The notes beneath the pieces were generated by a model. The model did no database searches. It had not been told where the DNA came from and worked only from the letters and a program-made list of their open reading frames with translations. A stretch of DNA of 64,000 nt. It comes from Notospermus geniculatus. Lineage: Eukaryota > Nemertea > Pilidiophora > Heteronemertea > Lineidae. The stretch spans positions 9,655-73,654 of the forward strand of contig NMRB01000854.1 of assembly GCA_002633025.1 (NCBI GenBank), in the 5' to 3' direction. A program made the position numbers and the translations under genes. Of the stretch, positions 1 to 9,060 are shown piece by piece. How positions within the stretch are numbered: position 1 is the first letter of the stretch; each line of letters begins with the position of its first letter.

Positions 1-92
1 GTCTTGGGGGGCAATTGTCCCGGGGGGAATTTGCAGGGGGGAGTTGTCCAGGGGGCAGTGGTCCAGGGGGAATTGTCCTGATCCCAGTTCGC
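1..92. repeat. G-rich short-unit array, cut by window start
   Basis: Five or more units of 15-20 bp of the form GGGGGCAATTGTCC follow each other with variation. The same kind of unit, on one strand or the other, forms the arrays at 20140-20345 and 23165-23340, so this is probably the edge of another foldback element of that family lying mostly outside the window. Confidence 0.6.
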
Positions 93-395
93 AGTATGGA
101 GGGTCATTTTCAATAATCCCATGTCCCAGCATGTCCATCTTTAGGATGTTTGAAACAGCAGTTACTTGATGGAGATCGTAGTCAGGGCTTCAAACTGATC
201 AACAGAAACTAAGTTTCCACACATTAAGGACGCGCCTTAACAGCAATGCAAGCTGAAAATACATACCGGTACGCTAAGTCCGGTCTTACGATATGGAATG
301 TGGAAGTGAAAACTATGTTGACATCAAGAGTTGCAGAAATTTCAGTCAGGACAATAGCCTTAATTGACCACGATCTGGCATGTAAGCATCCAGGA
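93..395 (-). pseudogene. Decayed TM4-TM5 exon of a GPCR (copy 1, exon 2)
   Basis: On the plus strand this stretch aligns with the reverse-strand GPCR exon near 19520-19760. Shared blocks include the equivalents of AGGACGTTTGAAA, GTCAGGGCTCCAAA, CAGAAACTAA, CGCCTTAAC and TTGACATC.AGAGTTGCAG, in the same order and at similar spacing. Small insertions and deletions have destroyed the reading frame and nothing corresponding to TM6-TM7 remains. It lies on the expected 3-prime side of the intact TM1-TM2 exon at 2502-2830 on the same strand, so the two are read as the remains of one gene whose second exon has died. Identity was judged by eye. Confidence 0.7.
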
Positions 396-417
396 CATAA
401 AGCTACTAGTCAATAAT

Positions 418-755
418 CTTACAATTAAATCTTAGGAGGATTTTTCTCATTAGATTCTTCTGACAAGATTCTTACAAGAAAAATCTTAGTCGCCTTTATC
501 TTACAAATAATATCTTAGTAAAATCTTCGATACTGTTTCTTATACATGTTATAAGATTTGATAAGATTTTTCTTACTAAGATCTTACTAAGACTTTTCTT
601 ACTATTAAAGATTAGAAAAACCGTACCACGATTTCTTGTGAGAATCTTGTCAGAAAAATCTTACTGTCGAGATTTTTCTTTCTAATATCTTACAAACAAA
701 TAGCTACATGTAAGATACTTGCTAAGAAAATTGTAAGTTTATTAGTAAGATTCCT
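418..755. repeat. Array of AAGAAAAATCTTA palindromic units
   Basis: Short self-complementary words built from AAGAAAAATCTTA and TAAGATTTTTCTT occur many times in both orientations, each slightly different. It is unrelated in sequence to the other unit arrays here but has the same design: about 20-bp units, near-palindromic, degenerate, AT-rich. It replaces the TM3 part of the decayed receptor exon. Confidence 0.6.
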
Positions 756-885
756 TTCCTGGACAGGTTTGTAATGATATGTTTCGCGAGCAAGACTCTG
801 ACCTTGGAAGCGTAACGGCGCACTCCTCCCCCCCCCCCATTTTCTCGCACTGATGGTTTTTTTCAGGTCGCCCACTCGTGATTAA

Positions 886-1209
886 AGCCGTGTTTACCTG
901 ACATCCGAGATGCGATATGCGAGACGCGACAGCGATTATGCGATGTCCGAAATGCGATATTCAAACAGAAAACAAAAGAAAGCCCTGGCTGCTGTACCAC
1001 GTGATCTCTATATGGCATCCGATTTTCATCTCGATCGCTACATGCATATAGAGAATGCTTGACCGGATATCGTCGTATCGCATATTGGATAACGGATAAC
1101 GAGTACAGATAAATGAGTATTGGAAAATGGTTTGGAACATAAGACTGCGATTTTGCCTACAGTTAGGTCGTATCGCATATCGGATAACGGATGGCAGGTA
1201 AACACGGCT
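886..1209. mobile_element. MITE, TIR AGCCGTGTTTACC, TSD TAA
   Basis: The element starts AGCCGTGTTTACCTG and ends CAGGTAAACACGGCT, and is flanked by TAA at 883-885 and 1210-1212. Inside are several copies of words such as GTCGTATCGCATAT and GGATAACGGAT. A 3-bp TAA duplication with no coding capacity suits a PIF/Harbinger-type miniature element. Confidence 0.7.
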
Positions 1210-1624
1210 TAAAGCCGTGGGAGATACGTTTCCGCTTCATTACAAACTACCTTCCACCTACCAAAATCTATTATCGCGTTCTCTTCGTATTTAAAGAGAA
1301 TTAGTCTCAGCAGTCAGAAATGACACTGAGAATAATTTCGTGTCCCACGAAATTCACAATTTCAAAATTACAAACTTCGTACCTGTATTTTAGCGGAAGA
1401 CATCCCTAGATAAATCTAGATTTGCCTTTGGCCGTGTTCTAAATGCTACTAAAGGCAGCGAAGCCATAGTAGTTGTGTAAATATTCTATTAGTACGCACT
1501 AAATTCCCGATAGGAGTAGAGATTGATTCACGATGGCGGCGTTTGATTCTCTATTCAGACACCTAGACTGTTAAATAAGAAGTGGTCGAAGTTCAGTTTT
1601 TAAAAGGGCGTTTACTGTACAATA

Positions 1625-1773
1625 GGGAGGTTTCGAAATCAAACGATAAATGTAAACGTTAACGACAACTTTATTTTTGTACCGAAAATGCAATGCAAAA
1701 CCTGGTTAATGTGTAGTATGAAAAATAACGTTGTCGTAAAAGTTTGGTTTATCGTCTGATTTCGAAACCTCCC
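1625..1773. mobile_element. MITE with GGGAGGTTTCGAAATCA ends
   Basis: Inverted ends of about 28 bp: GGGAGGTTTCGAAATCA on the left and its complement on the right, followed by ACGATAAA on both. No clear target duplication. About 149 bp, no coding capacity. Confidence 0.65.
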
Positions 1774-1986
1774 CAATGAAAGTATCCATTCGCTTTTGAG
1801 TGAATTTGGTGAGTGATGTGACAATGCGAGAAGATCGCGAACTCAGTGATGGGTGTATCAACATCCCCCACACCTTCCTCAAATGCCGATGATATTTGTG
1901 GTATTGAATAGTCACAAATAATGAAATGCCATCACCATTCTGGCATTCATGGCAGGTTTGACTTCCACTGGGCGACAGTGCGCGTA

Positions 1987-2440
1987 TATGGCAAGCCGTT
2001 TGTACATTAATGACAAAAACTAGGATTTTGTCTCATAAACTGGGTTTTTGTTAACAAAAACTCAGTTTTTGTCACAGAATCTAAGATTTTGTCCCTAAAA
2101 CTATCATTTTGTCGACAAAAACTCAGTTTATGTCAAAATGCTAGTTATTTTATACAAAAACTCTGTTTTTGAAGCAAAAACCATGATTTTGTTCATAAAC
2201 TAAGTTTTTGTCGACAAAATCCTAGATTATGTCAAAAACCCANGTTTTTGTATAAAATAACTAGCATTTTGACATAAACTGAGTTTTTGTCGACAAAATG
2301 ATAGTTTTAGGGACAAAATCTTAGATTCTGTGACAAAAACTGAGTTTTTGACAAAACAAAAACCCAGTTTATGAGACAAAAACTCAGTTTATGAGACAAA
2401 ATCCTAGTTTTTGTCATTAATGTACAAATGGCTTGCCATA
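1987..2440. mobile_element. 454-bp foldback element, TIR TATGGCAAGCCGTTTGTA, TSD CGCGTA
   Basis: Nearly the whole element is one imperfect palindrome. The ends read TATGGCAAGCCGTTTGTA and, inverted, TATGGCAAGCCATTTGTA. The 6-bp direct repeat CGCGTA flanks it at 1981-1986 and 2441-2446. Both arms are chains of about 20-bp units like GACAAAAACTCAGTTTTTGTC-type words with varied cores. It sits in what was the intron of the receptor copy at 2502-2830. The ends match those of the 11.8-kb element at 3834-15614. The superfamily is not recognised. Confidence 0.85.
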
Positions 2441-2501
2441 CGCGTACGTCGGAAAGAAATTAAATAACCGATACTTCAAACCTTCAATAAAATATACATA
2501 C

Positions 2502-2830
2502 CGAAGCATGGTCATCACGTCTTCCATGTCGATAGCGAACATTCTCCGTATCTCATCAAAGAGTACTACTAAGAGAACATCCGCCAAGTATACCGAATCT
2601 AAAACAGCTAGAGCTGACATGTAGGCACACGTGCTGATGTGCCTGTATCCCTTCTTTGTTGTGACCAGGAGGGATATCACGTTGCCAACGAGGCCAACAA
2701 TGGTGACAAATACCGGTGCCCATTTTGTGAAAATAAAACGCACGATGGACAATATCCACAAGCTTTTGGTGTCCGGGTCGCCAGTAGTTTCGTGAAGATA
2801 CAATTCTTGATTTGTAATGCTATCTGCCAT
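2502..2830 (-). CDS. GPCR exon 1 (TM1-TM2), copy 1, intact exon of a broken gene
   Basis: Encodes the start of a class A (rhodopsin-like) receptor: an extracellular N-terminus of about 35 residues, TM1 at about 37-57 with the conserved GN pair (N50), a basic first loop (TTKKGYRH), and TM2 at about 66-92 with the conserved aspartate (LAVLDS, D78). The start is the ATG at 2830. The exon ends at 2502 at a donor reading CTTCG|GTATGTATA; 329 bp leaves two bases over, exactly the phase needed by the TM3-TM7 exon type at 19875. Its own second exon survives only as the decayed stretch 93-395, so the gene is probably dead although this exon is open. Two further exon-1 copies lie at 30896-31226 and 32728-32871. 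Family: peptide or amine-type invertebrate receptor; ligand unknown. Confidence 0.7.
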
Positions 2831-3335
2831 TCCTTTGTCCCTGTCACAATCTTGTTCTGCCCCCGTTAGTTATCACAACTACATCGATGATGATTATCTT
2901 TCCAGTGCTTTCCGTTTATCGTAACTGCATTTCAGCGGCCTTTCGTTCTTTGATTCTCAGAAAGTACATGTAGGCCTACAGAAAAAACAGATTTCGAATC
3001 CAAGAAATGCCCAAAGGAGGTTGACATCAGCGATTACCGGTACTCTTTTATCTGCAATCTAGAGGATCAGTATCATGAGATCCAGAGGGTCCTTGTTACC
3101 TGTGATCTAGACTGTTCCCCAAAGATGGCGATAGAAAGTAATAAACTGGTTTATATTGAGTGTCTGCTCTTAAAACAGTCAAATGCACGATTTCTGGGCC
3201 GCATTTGGCGCACATTTATAATGATATTTTCCCCTTGCAGTTTTCACAATCAAATGCTCGTTTGCCGTGCCGCATTCGCCACAACGTTGGGATAACAGAA
3301 ACACCGGTGTGATGACAGTGGAAAACGCATTGTAA
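2831..3335. repeat. Receptor 5-prime flank, paralogous to 31227-32105
   Basis: The upstream flank of the first receptor exon aligns with the flanks of the other two copies (shared GTGATCTAGACT, AAGTAAT.AA...CTGGTT, GATGACACCGGTGTGATGACA-like words). It lacks the Tc1-like MITE present at 31422-31850 and shows the single TA of the empty site at 3060-3061. An open frame at 3179-3490 on minus lies in this duplicated flank and shows no recognisable domain. Confidence 0.65.
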
Positions 3336-3833
3336 ACAATAAATTCTTTTTTGAATAAAGCACCTTCAAGATAAAGGGATACCAAAGCACAAAATAATGT
3401 GCGCACAAAATTGAAAAAATCGATATCTGTTCTATTGCCTAAACCGAGCTCCTTACATTCTGATATAAAAATATGAATTTGGGTTAGCATTAATGTTATA
3501 CTCGACTTCTAATTAGACGCTAAAATTTCATCTTAAGGGGCGAAATGAATTATGACTCGTGGCTACCGACTGCACTGTTCCGGGTTACACCATCACTTAA
3601 TTAAGACAAGCAGTCTTCAGGTGCCTATAGAGTTTTCTCCAAAAACATTAGTGTAAATCAGAACCGAACATCTCAGGAAAACCGAGGAATTCCACCTCAG
3701 TCGATCAATAAGGTATGTTATGTGCTGCTGCTATCCAACATGGAGCACAATTATTATTATTATTATGTGCTGCCGCAAAATAGTTATTTCTGACACCGCC
3801 GCTTGTCGTATGCTGATCTGTTAGGTATCCTTT

Positions 3834-4200
3834 TATAGCAAGCCGTTTGTATATTTATTAGAGAAACCCTGTATTTCGATGAAAAACTTGGTATTTCGAT
3901 CGAAAAACAATGTTTGAGGCCGAAAAAAATTGTTTTAAGCCACGTTTACTTGGTACATGTATTTCGATAGAAATACTTTGTTTTTCCAATGATGTGCGAA
4001 AACACAGTTTTTCAATCTAATTTTATGGAAATACCGCTTTTTTAGAAAAACCTGGTAATTCACTTGAATTTCCAGATTTTTCTCTTTCTCATCGAATTAC
4101 CAAGTTCTTCGGATGAAATTGCCTAGTGTTTCAGATGAAAACTCTAGTAATTCTAAAAATTTGGTATTTCGATCGAAAAACCAGGTATTTCACATTTCAG
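3834..4200. repeat. Left outer array: GAAAAACCNGGTATTTCGA units
   Basis: Successive units of about 20 bp such as GAAAAACTTGGTATTTCGAT and GAAAAACCAGGTATTTCAC, each half-palindromic and diverged. This is the outer layer of the left arm of the 11.8-kb element. Confidence 0.65.
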
Positions 4201-4825
4201 CTAAAAAGCTGTACACACACCTCGTACATATCCAGATAAAGATTCTACATGCACATGTATATCCGTTATAGTGCAGAATAGTCTATGAACTGCAGTGGGA
4301 ACGAGGTACCCATTTTCTCGTCCCCTACCACAACTTAGTGACCCGTGGCGGCAGGGCGGCGGGTTGGGGAATTAAACTATGGCAGGTGTGACAGAAATAG
4401 CGCCCAGCATGCCCAAAGAACATCTTACTGCCCTTTCTATGCTATTTGAAGAAGTCAGCCGCCACTGTAATAGATGTACATGACAAATCTGATCCTCTGC
4501 TATTCGCCGTATTCCTATGTCCATTTCACACCTGTATTATATTTTGTGGTACCGGTATTTGTTTTATGATCAACCGCAGTGCAGTGACACTCATCATTGA
4601 ATGTAGGCCTACATTCTAAAATGATGCGAGTATGAATGCCTCTGATACATGTATACCATGAAGGCCTATCTCCGAGCATGTTAGTTGGCAGCCAAGCGGA
4701 TGAAATTATAGATACCGGCATGTGTGTCAGTTGGGCAGTTACGTTCATTTCATCATTGTTTTATAAGCATCCACTCATTGTTTTGGAAAACGAGGGAACG
4801 AGGCCGACTGGGGAAAACGAAGCGA
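4201..4825. other. Non-array stretch within the left arm
   Basis: This stretch interrupts the unit array and contains no gene or clear repeat that I can name. The short open frames in it on both strands lack recognisable features. It may be an insertion into the array. Confidence 0.35.
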
Positions 4826-5100
4826 AAAACTTGGTAATTCTAAAAAAACTGGTATTACGCTCGAAAAACCATGTTTTTTTCGAAATACCTTGTTTTTCTC
4901 CAACTTCCTTGCTTAAAACTAGGTAATTTCCGAAAAAAAAAACTGTTTTTGCTAGAATTACCAGGTTTTTCCAAGGTACACGATCGTAAAACCTTGTTTC
5001 TCGGCTGAATTACCTAGTTCTACATGTTTTAGGCAAAAAACAAGGTATTCCATCGAAATACCAAGTAACTCGGCTTAAAACCATGTTTTTCGGACCCTAT
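4826..5100. repeat. Left array continued: GAAATACC/GGTAATTC units
   Basis: The same family of units resumes after the interruption (AAACTTGGTAATTC, AAACCATG, GAATTACC.GGTTTTT). It ends where the TATGGTAC units begin. Confidence 0.6.
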
Positions 5101-5109
5101 TAAAAAATA

Positions 5110-5525
5110 GCTATGGTACCTTATGCTATCCTGTGGTATCTTATGGTACCCTATGGTATTTATGGTATTGTATGGTATATTGCTATTGTACCCATGGTAT
5201 TTTACGGTACTATGGTATTAATTTATGGTACTTATGGTTCCCATTTATGGTACAATGCTATTTTATGGTACTATGGTATTGATTTATGGCACTTATGGTT
5301 CCCATTTATGGTACTATGGTATGCTGTGGTTCTATGGTATTAATTTATGGTACTATAGAATGTTATGGTATTGATTTATGGTACTTATGGTTCCCATTTA
5401 TGGTACTATGGTATGCTGTGGTTCTATGGTATTAATTTATGGTACTATAGAATGTTATGGTGTTATTGGTATTAATTTATGGTACTGTGGTTTCCAATGG
5501 TTCTATGGTATTCCTATGGTACAAG
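5110..5525 (+). repeat. TATGGTAC minisatellite
   Basis: Dense tandem TATGGTA words form a higher-order unit of about 100 bp that includes TTAATTTATGGTACTATAG and GGTTCCCATTTATGG, present about three times. Long open frames across it are repeat artefacts. The inverted counterpart (ACCATAGAAAA words) lies at 15290-15535. Confidence 0.8.
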
Positions 5526-5593
5526 GGATAATGAAATGGCCCATGGACCATGTGCTCACCTGTGGGTCAATGTCCCAGAAGAACAGATGACAA

Positions 5594-5735
5594 CTGCGTG
5601 TCAGTGTAGGCCTAGGCCTATTTTGTACAGCTAGGCCTAAGAGGGTAGGGTAGGCCTAGGCCCTTGGCCTACTAGGCCTACGCATTTGAATTGCATTGCC
5701 ATCAAAATATTGGGGAAGGGCCTAGGCCTAGGTAG
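5594..5735. repeat. AGGCCTA-rich stretch
   Basis: About ten overlapping copies of the palindromic word AGGCCT(A) occur in 140 bp. Similar clusters lie near 9300-9480, 39870-39965, 49335-49375 and 56340-56600. Confidence 0.6.
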
Positions 5736-6167
5736 ATTGGGCCCATCATTAAAGAAATCAAAGGTTTAACTGATCATGGTTGTATGACCAAGAATGTGTC
5801 AAAATACCAAGGCCTACCTCCACAAGCAAGTTTGCCATGTCCAAACAAAGGCAACATCATCAGATCCCCCTGACACAGCAACACATTATTCAATTTTACA
5901 TAAATATTTACATAAATACAATACTCAATAGCACCCCCAATGCCATGAACAAATACTACTGCCCTAGAGGCAGGGAGAGATCACCTTATGAGATTACAAC
6001 ACCTCTCGAACAAAGGAAAGACAGACATGACAGAAAGTGTCGGCAAAATTGGGGTCACGTGGTCACGGTTATTGTTTTACTCATCCATGTATTACAAGCT
6101 CCCTGATCCACCTTACATGACATAACCTATTTCTCTGTTATGAGAATGTCATACCTGATGAAAGACA

Positions 6168-6395
6168 CCCCATTGAAGATGCGCCGCCACCGATGACATG
6201 CTACTGTTCCGCGATATTAGAGCGGACATCGTTACTGTTGACAGGTGTAACGTGTCACATTGTTCCTGTTTCCCAGTGTTTCCCCATTGAAGATGCGCCG
6301 CCACCGACGACATGCTACTGTTCCGCGATATTAGAGCGGACATCGTGGCTGTTGACAGGTGTAACGTGTCACATTGTTCCTGTTTCCCAGTGTTT
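6168..6395. repeat. Two tandem 114-bp units
   Basis: Two nearly identical head-to-tail copies beginning CCCCATTGAAGATGCGCC, offset by 114 bp. Only a handful of substitutions separate them, so the duplication is recent. Coding potential on either strand is an artefact of the repeat. Confidence 0.85.
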
Positions 6396-6527
6396 CCCCT
6401 CATTGTATGGGATACACTATAAAGAGTGAAGGCACGTGACATGTGTGAAACGAGGCTTCCACGATGCTCATCTGCAGTATCTATAAATCTGTAATGGAAA
6501 AATGGGAAAGTTTTGAGTCAAGTTTAA

Positions 6528-6778
6528 AGGAGTTCGACGTCCAAGTTGTAAACAAACCAGTTTGTTTACAAACAGTGGTCGGCAAACTAGTTTTATTCCT
6601 TCGTGAAGGTGGCAGCAGCAGTAGCGCCCCGTGATCGTTAGACTGGTGCCCGGTCCAATGCAACTCACTCACGATATTCACGTCAGTACATATCACCGAC
6701 AATAGGTGGCAGCACCGCAGGCGTCGCGTGGATAGAGAACCAGTGAGTGAGTATTTACAACTTGGACGTCCAGCTCCT
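6528..6778. mobile_element. MITE, TIR AGGAGTTCGACGTCC, TSD TTAA
   Basis: The ends AGGAGTTCGACGTCCAAGTT and, inverted, AGGAGCTGGACGTCCAAGTT are flanked on both sides by TTAA (6524-6527, 6779-6782). TTAA duplications are typical of Kolobok and piggyBac elements; AGG...CCT termini fit Kolobok better. No coding capacity. Confidence 0.7.
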
Positions 6779-7052
6779 TTAAATCAAGTAATGACAAACA
6801 AAACATACATGACGTCACTCCCTCAAAGTTTCTGAAGTTGGTCAACTTGGTGACACAGACAATCGATGGTGGTGATGTAATATAATACGGCTTGGTGACG
6901 TCATCGTACACCGTCAGTGCTGCCCTCTGGTAAGGGTGGTTATAGACGCTAATTTTATGATTCTCAATTCAGGACATATCATGTCCAGTTCAGAATTTAG
7001 ATGGCGCTCGATTAGTACTTTTTATTTTCTACTTCATCACAATCATGACAAG

Positions 7053-7169
7053 GGGTCATATGAATAAAGACTAGCAAATTCTTTTACTTCAGATTTGTAC
7101 AGCATTGCCTAGTGTATTGTATTGCATAATTTAAGTAAAGGCATTTACTAGTCTTTATTCATATGACCC
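7053..7169. mobile_element. 117-bp MITE, TIR GGGTCATATGAATAAAGACT
   Basis: Inverted ends of about 27 bp start GGGTCATATGAATAAAGACT on the left and match the complement on the right almost base for base. The interior has no features. Confidence 0.7.
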
Positions 7170-7196
7170 AATGTTTGTGACTCACTGTCAGTCCAT

Positions 7197-7526
7197 GAGT
7201 CAGAGTGGCGCAGTGCAAACATCGTACTTGTTAACTCGGAGATGTGGGTTCGATTCCCAGTCAGGAGGAGGCCCACAGACCTACTTCAGCTTCATAATCA
7301 TGCATGAAGAATGTGACAAGGCACTCTGGTTTCCTCCTGCATGACAGCGCCATCTATTATCACATCATGAATAAAGTCATGAAGTACTAAATACATGCAC
7401 GCTGCCCAGCTAGGCCTTATGTCATGTTTTGCATGATCACATGAAGGGTGTAGTACAGAAATGGAATCGATCCTGCATCCTCAGTTGTGACAGGCGTTTG
7501 TGTTTGCACTGCGCCACTCTGACAGC
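7197..7526. repeat. Inverted pair of tRNA-like (SINE) heads
   Basis: On plus, TCAGAGTGGCGCAGTGCAAAC is followed by GGGTTCGATTCCC, matching tRNA A-box and B-box promoter elements at the right spacing (7199-7262). On minus, from about 7526 inward, the same GTCAGAGTGGCGCAGTGC start is followed by GGATCGATTCC. Neither folds into a convincing full tRNA and neither ends in a clear SINE tail. They are read as tRNA-derived SINE sequence arranged head-out as an inverted repeat. Confidence 0.5.
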
Positions 7527-7605
7527 CCAACAATGATCACGTGCATCACGTGACACACTTCACGACAAACATTCATTTTGAATGAATTTGATTAAACAGG
7601 CCTAC

Positions 7606-8422
7606 CTTCTTCCTTGAACACTCTCAGTATCCTCATCCTGTCATTATTGTCAATCCCTGCCACCACGACATGATCACCGCCGACAGAGACAAAAGCTTGA
7701 ACTCGAGAGTGAACATCTTTGTATTTCCACTCGGAGAATTTGTTATCTTTGAAAAAAGATCTTCCCAAACACCAACGTTCACCTCGGTAACACGTCACAG
7801 TGACCTCACCAGCTGCTGTGGCTGATACATACAATAGGCCTACATCATCAACCTGTTGACTGGTGGCGATGTGTTTGAGATGACGGTCTTCCGTGATCTC
7901 ATACACATCAACATATTGCCGACCCCGTGAGAGGAAGACATGTCTTCCTCCACAGGAGATGAAGCGGGAAGGAGATTTAACTTCCGTGAGGACAACAGAT
8001 CCTTCCTTGTCAACCAAGCTCACTTTATCATAATCACCGTGTAAGATGACGAACTGTTGTCCGTCACAGACGTCAAATCCCTCAACTAACCCACCCACCT
8101 GGAACTGTGGAGTGGATCTTATCTGTCGACCTCTCACGGGGTCGATCTCGCGGATGGTGTATGAGTCACCACCTTCATCACAAACCGCCACAAATGTTCC
8201 CTTATCAGGGGTCACAGCCAGATCCAACAGACCCTTGATATTGTCTGTGAGTGTTTGTTGTTTGACCCCTGATATGTCGTAGATGTCAACACCTTTTATC
8301 TTTGTACGGGATTGATCACAGTAGGCCACAGCGAACCTGTCACCGAGGTTCACAATACTGTATATGTCTCTTCCATATTCCTTTGTGAATACTTCTCGGC
8401 ATCCCTCGATGTCACGTGGTCG
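7606..8422 (-). CDS. TRIM/NHL-like beta-propeller exon
   Basis: A 272-codon exon with an excellent acceptor (TTTTCTTTTGCAG|CGA at 8422) in phase 0 and a donor GAAGAAG|GTAGGC at 7606; reading on without splicing meets a stop at 7592. The product has repeated blades of about 40 residues, each ending in a strand-turn such as VDIYDISG, IREIDPVRG, VSLVDKEGS, VDVYEITED and ILRVFKEEG. This pattern matches the C-terminal propeller of TRIM56/TRIM71-like proteins of marine invertebrates, which are ubiquitin-ligase or recognition proteins acting in the cytoplasm. No RING or B-box is visible nearby, but a coiled-coil-like exon of the same strand and phase lies at 13334-13387. The whole set is inside the 11.8-kb element. 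The exact family is inferred from pattern, not from a search. Confidence 0.7.
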
Positions 8423-8765
8423 CTGCAAAAGAAAACAATGTTCGTAAGACAAAGATTACCAGGTTTGTTTCCAACTTCAATTGTTGTTGTATCATTCCAT
8501 CATTATTCCATTGTTGCTGGATGTCCCTCAAGTAGACCACCCTTCCTTGTTCCTGTAAAAGAAAACAATGTGTGAGATTTGTTTCCAACTTCATTGTTGA
8601 GTGTATTATTCCATCATTATCATTCCATTGTTGATGGTAGCTGGCATCGCTTGATGTTCCTTCATCCCTCAAACGCTTACCCTTCCTTGTGCCTACAAAA
8701 GAAACCAGAGATTAACAGATTTGTTTCCAGCTCATTATTGTTGGTAGTGTAAATATGGTTTACCT
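8423..8765 (-). repeat. Tandem acceptor-like units with a possible 12-nt microexon
   Basis: Upstream of the propeller exon, three related blocks repeat on the minus strand. Each has a polypyrimidine tract ending in CAG or TAG (before 8422, 8552 and 8692), then a short conserved start (GAACAAGGAAGG, GCACAAGGAAGG), then TTGTTTCCAACT-like intron sequence. The block at 8681-8692 is bounded by TTTTGTAG and GGTAAGC, so it could be spliced as a 12-nt phase-0 exon encoding AQGR. Confidence 0.45.
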
Positions 8766-8889
8766 TCATTGTTGATGGTCATGACGGTGGTTGGTTGGTA
8801 GGCCTACCAACGGTGCACCATCACTGAATCAACGACTTGTTGTACATGACTGTACTACTATACATGTACTAACTTTTCCTCTGTGTTTG

Positions 8890-9060
8890 TTTTTTGACGT
8901 CACATGTCAACGTCGTCATGACGTAACGTCATCAAAATAACGTCACAAGTTGTCCATTCATTGCAGGCCTATTTACATATCTATTTTTAGTATACCAGGG
9001 TAGTTAGGTTACACTACGATCGACGTCATGACGTAACGTCACGTCACGCAACGTCTTCAT
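8890..9060. promoter_or_regulatory. Cluster of TGACGT/ACGTCA words
   Basis: TGACGTCA and overlapping ACGTCA/TGACGT words occur about ten times in two bursts (8895-8950 and 9020-9055). These match ATF/CREB-type sites. The region is upstream of the propeller exon on its strand, so an internal promoter is possible, but the cluster could equally be a degenerate simple repeat. Confidence 0.3.

Noticed and set aside
5113-5590. Two open frames of 70-76 codons in the TATGGTAC minisatellite
   Set aside because: The products are repeats of MVLWY-type words produced by the tandem DNA repeat.
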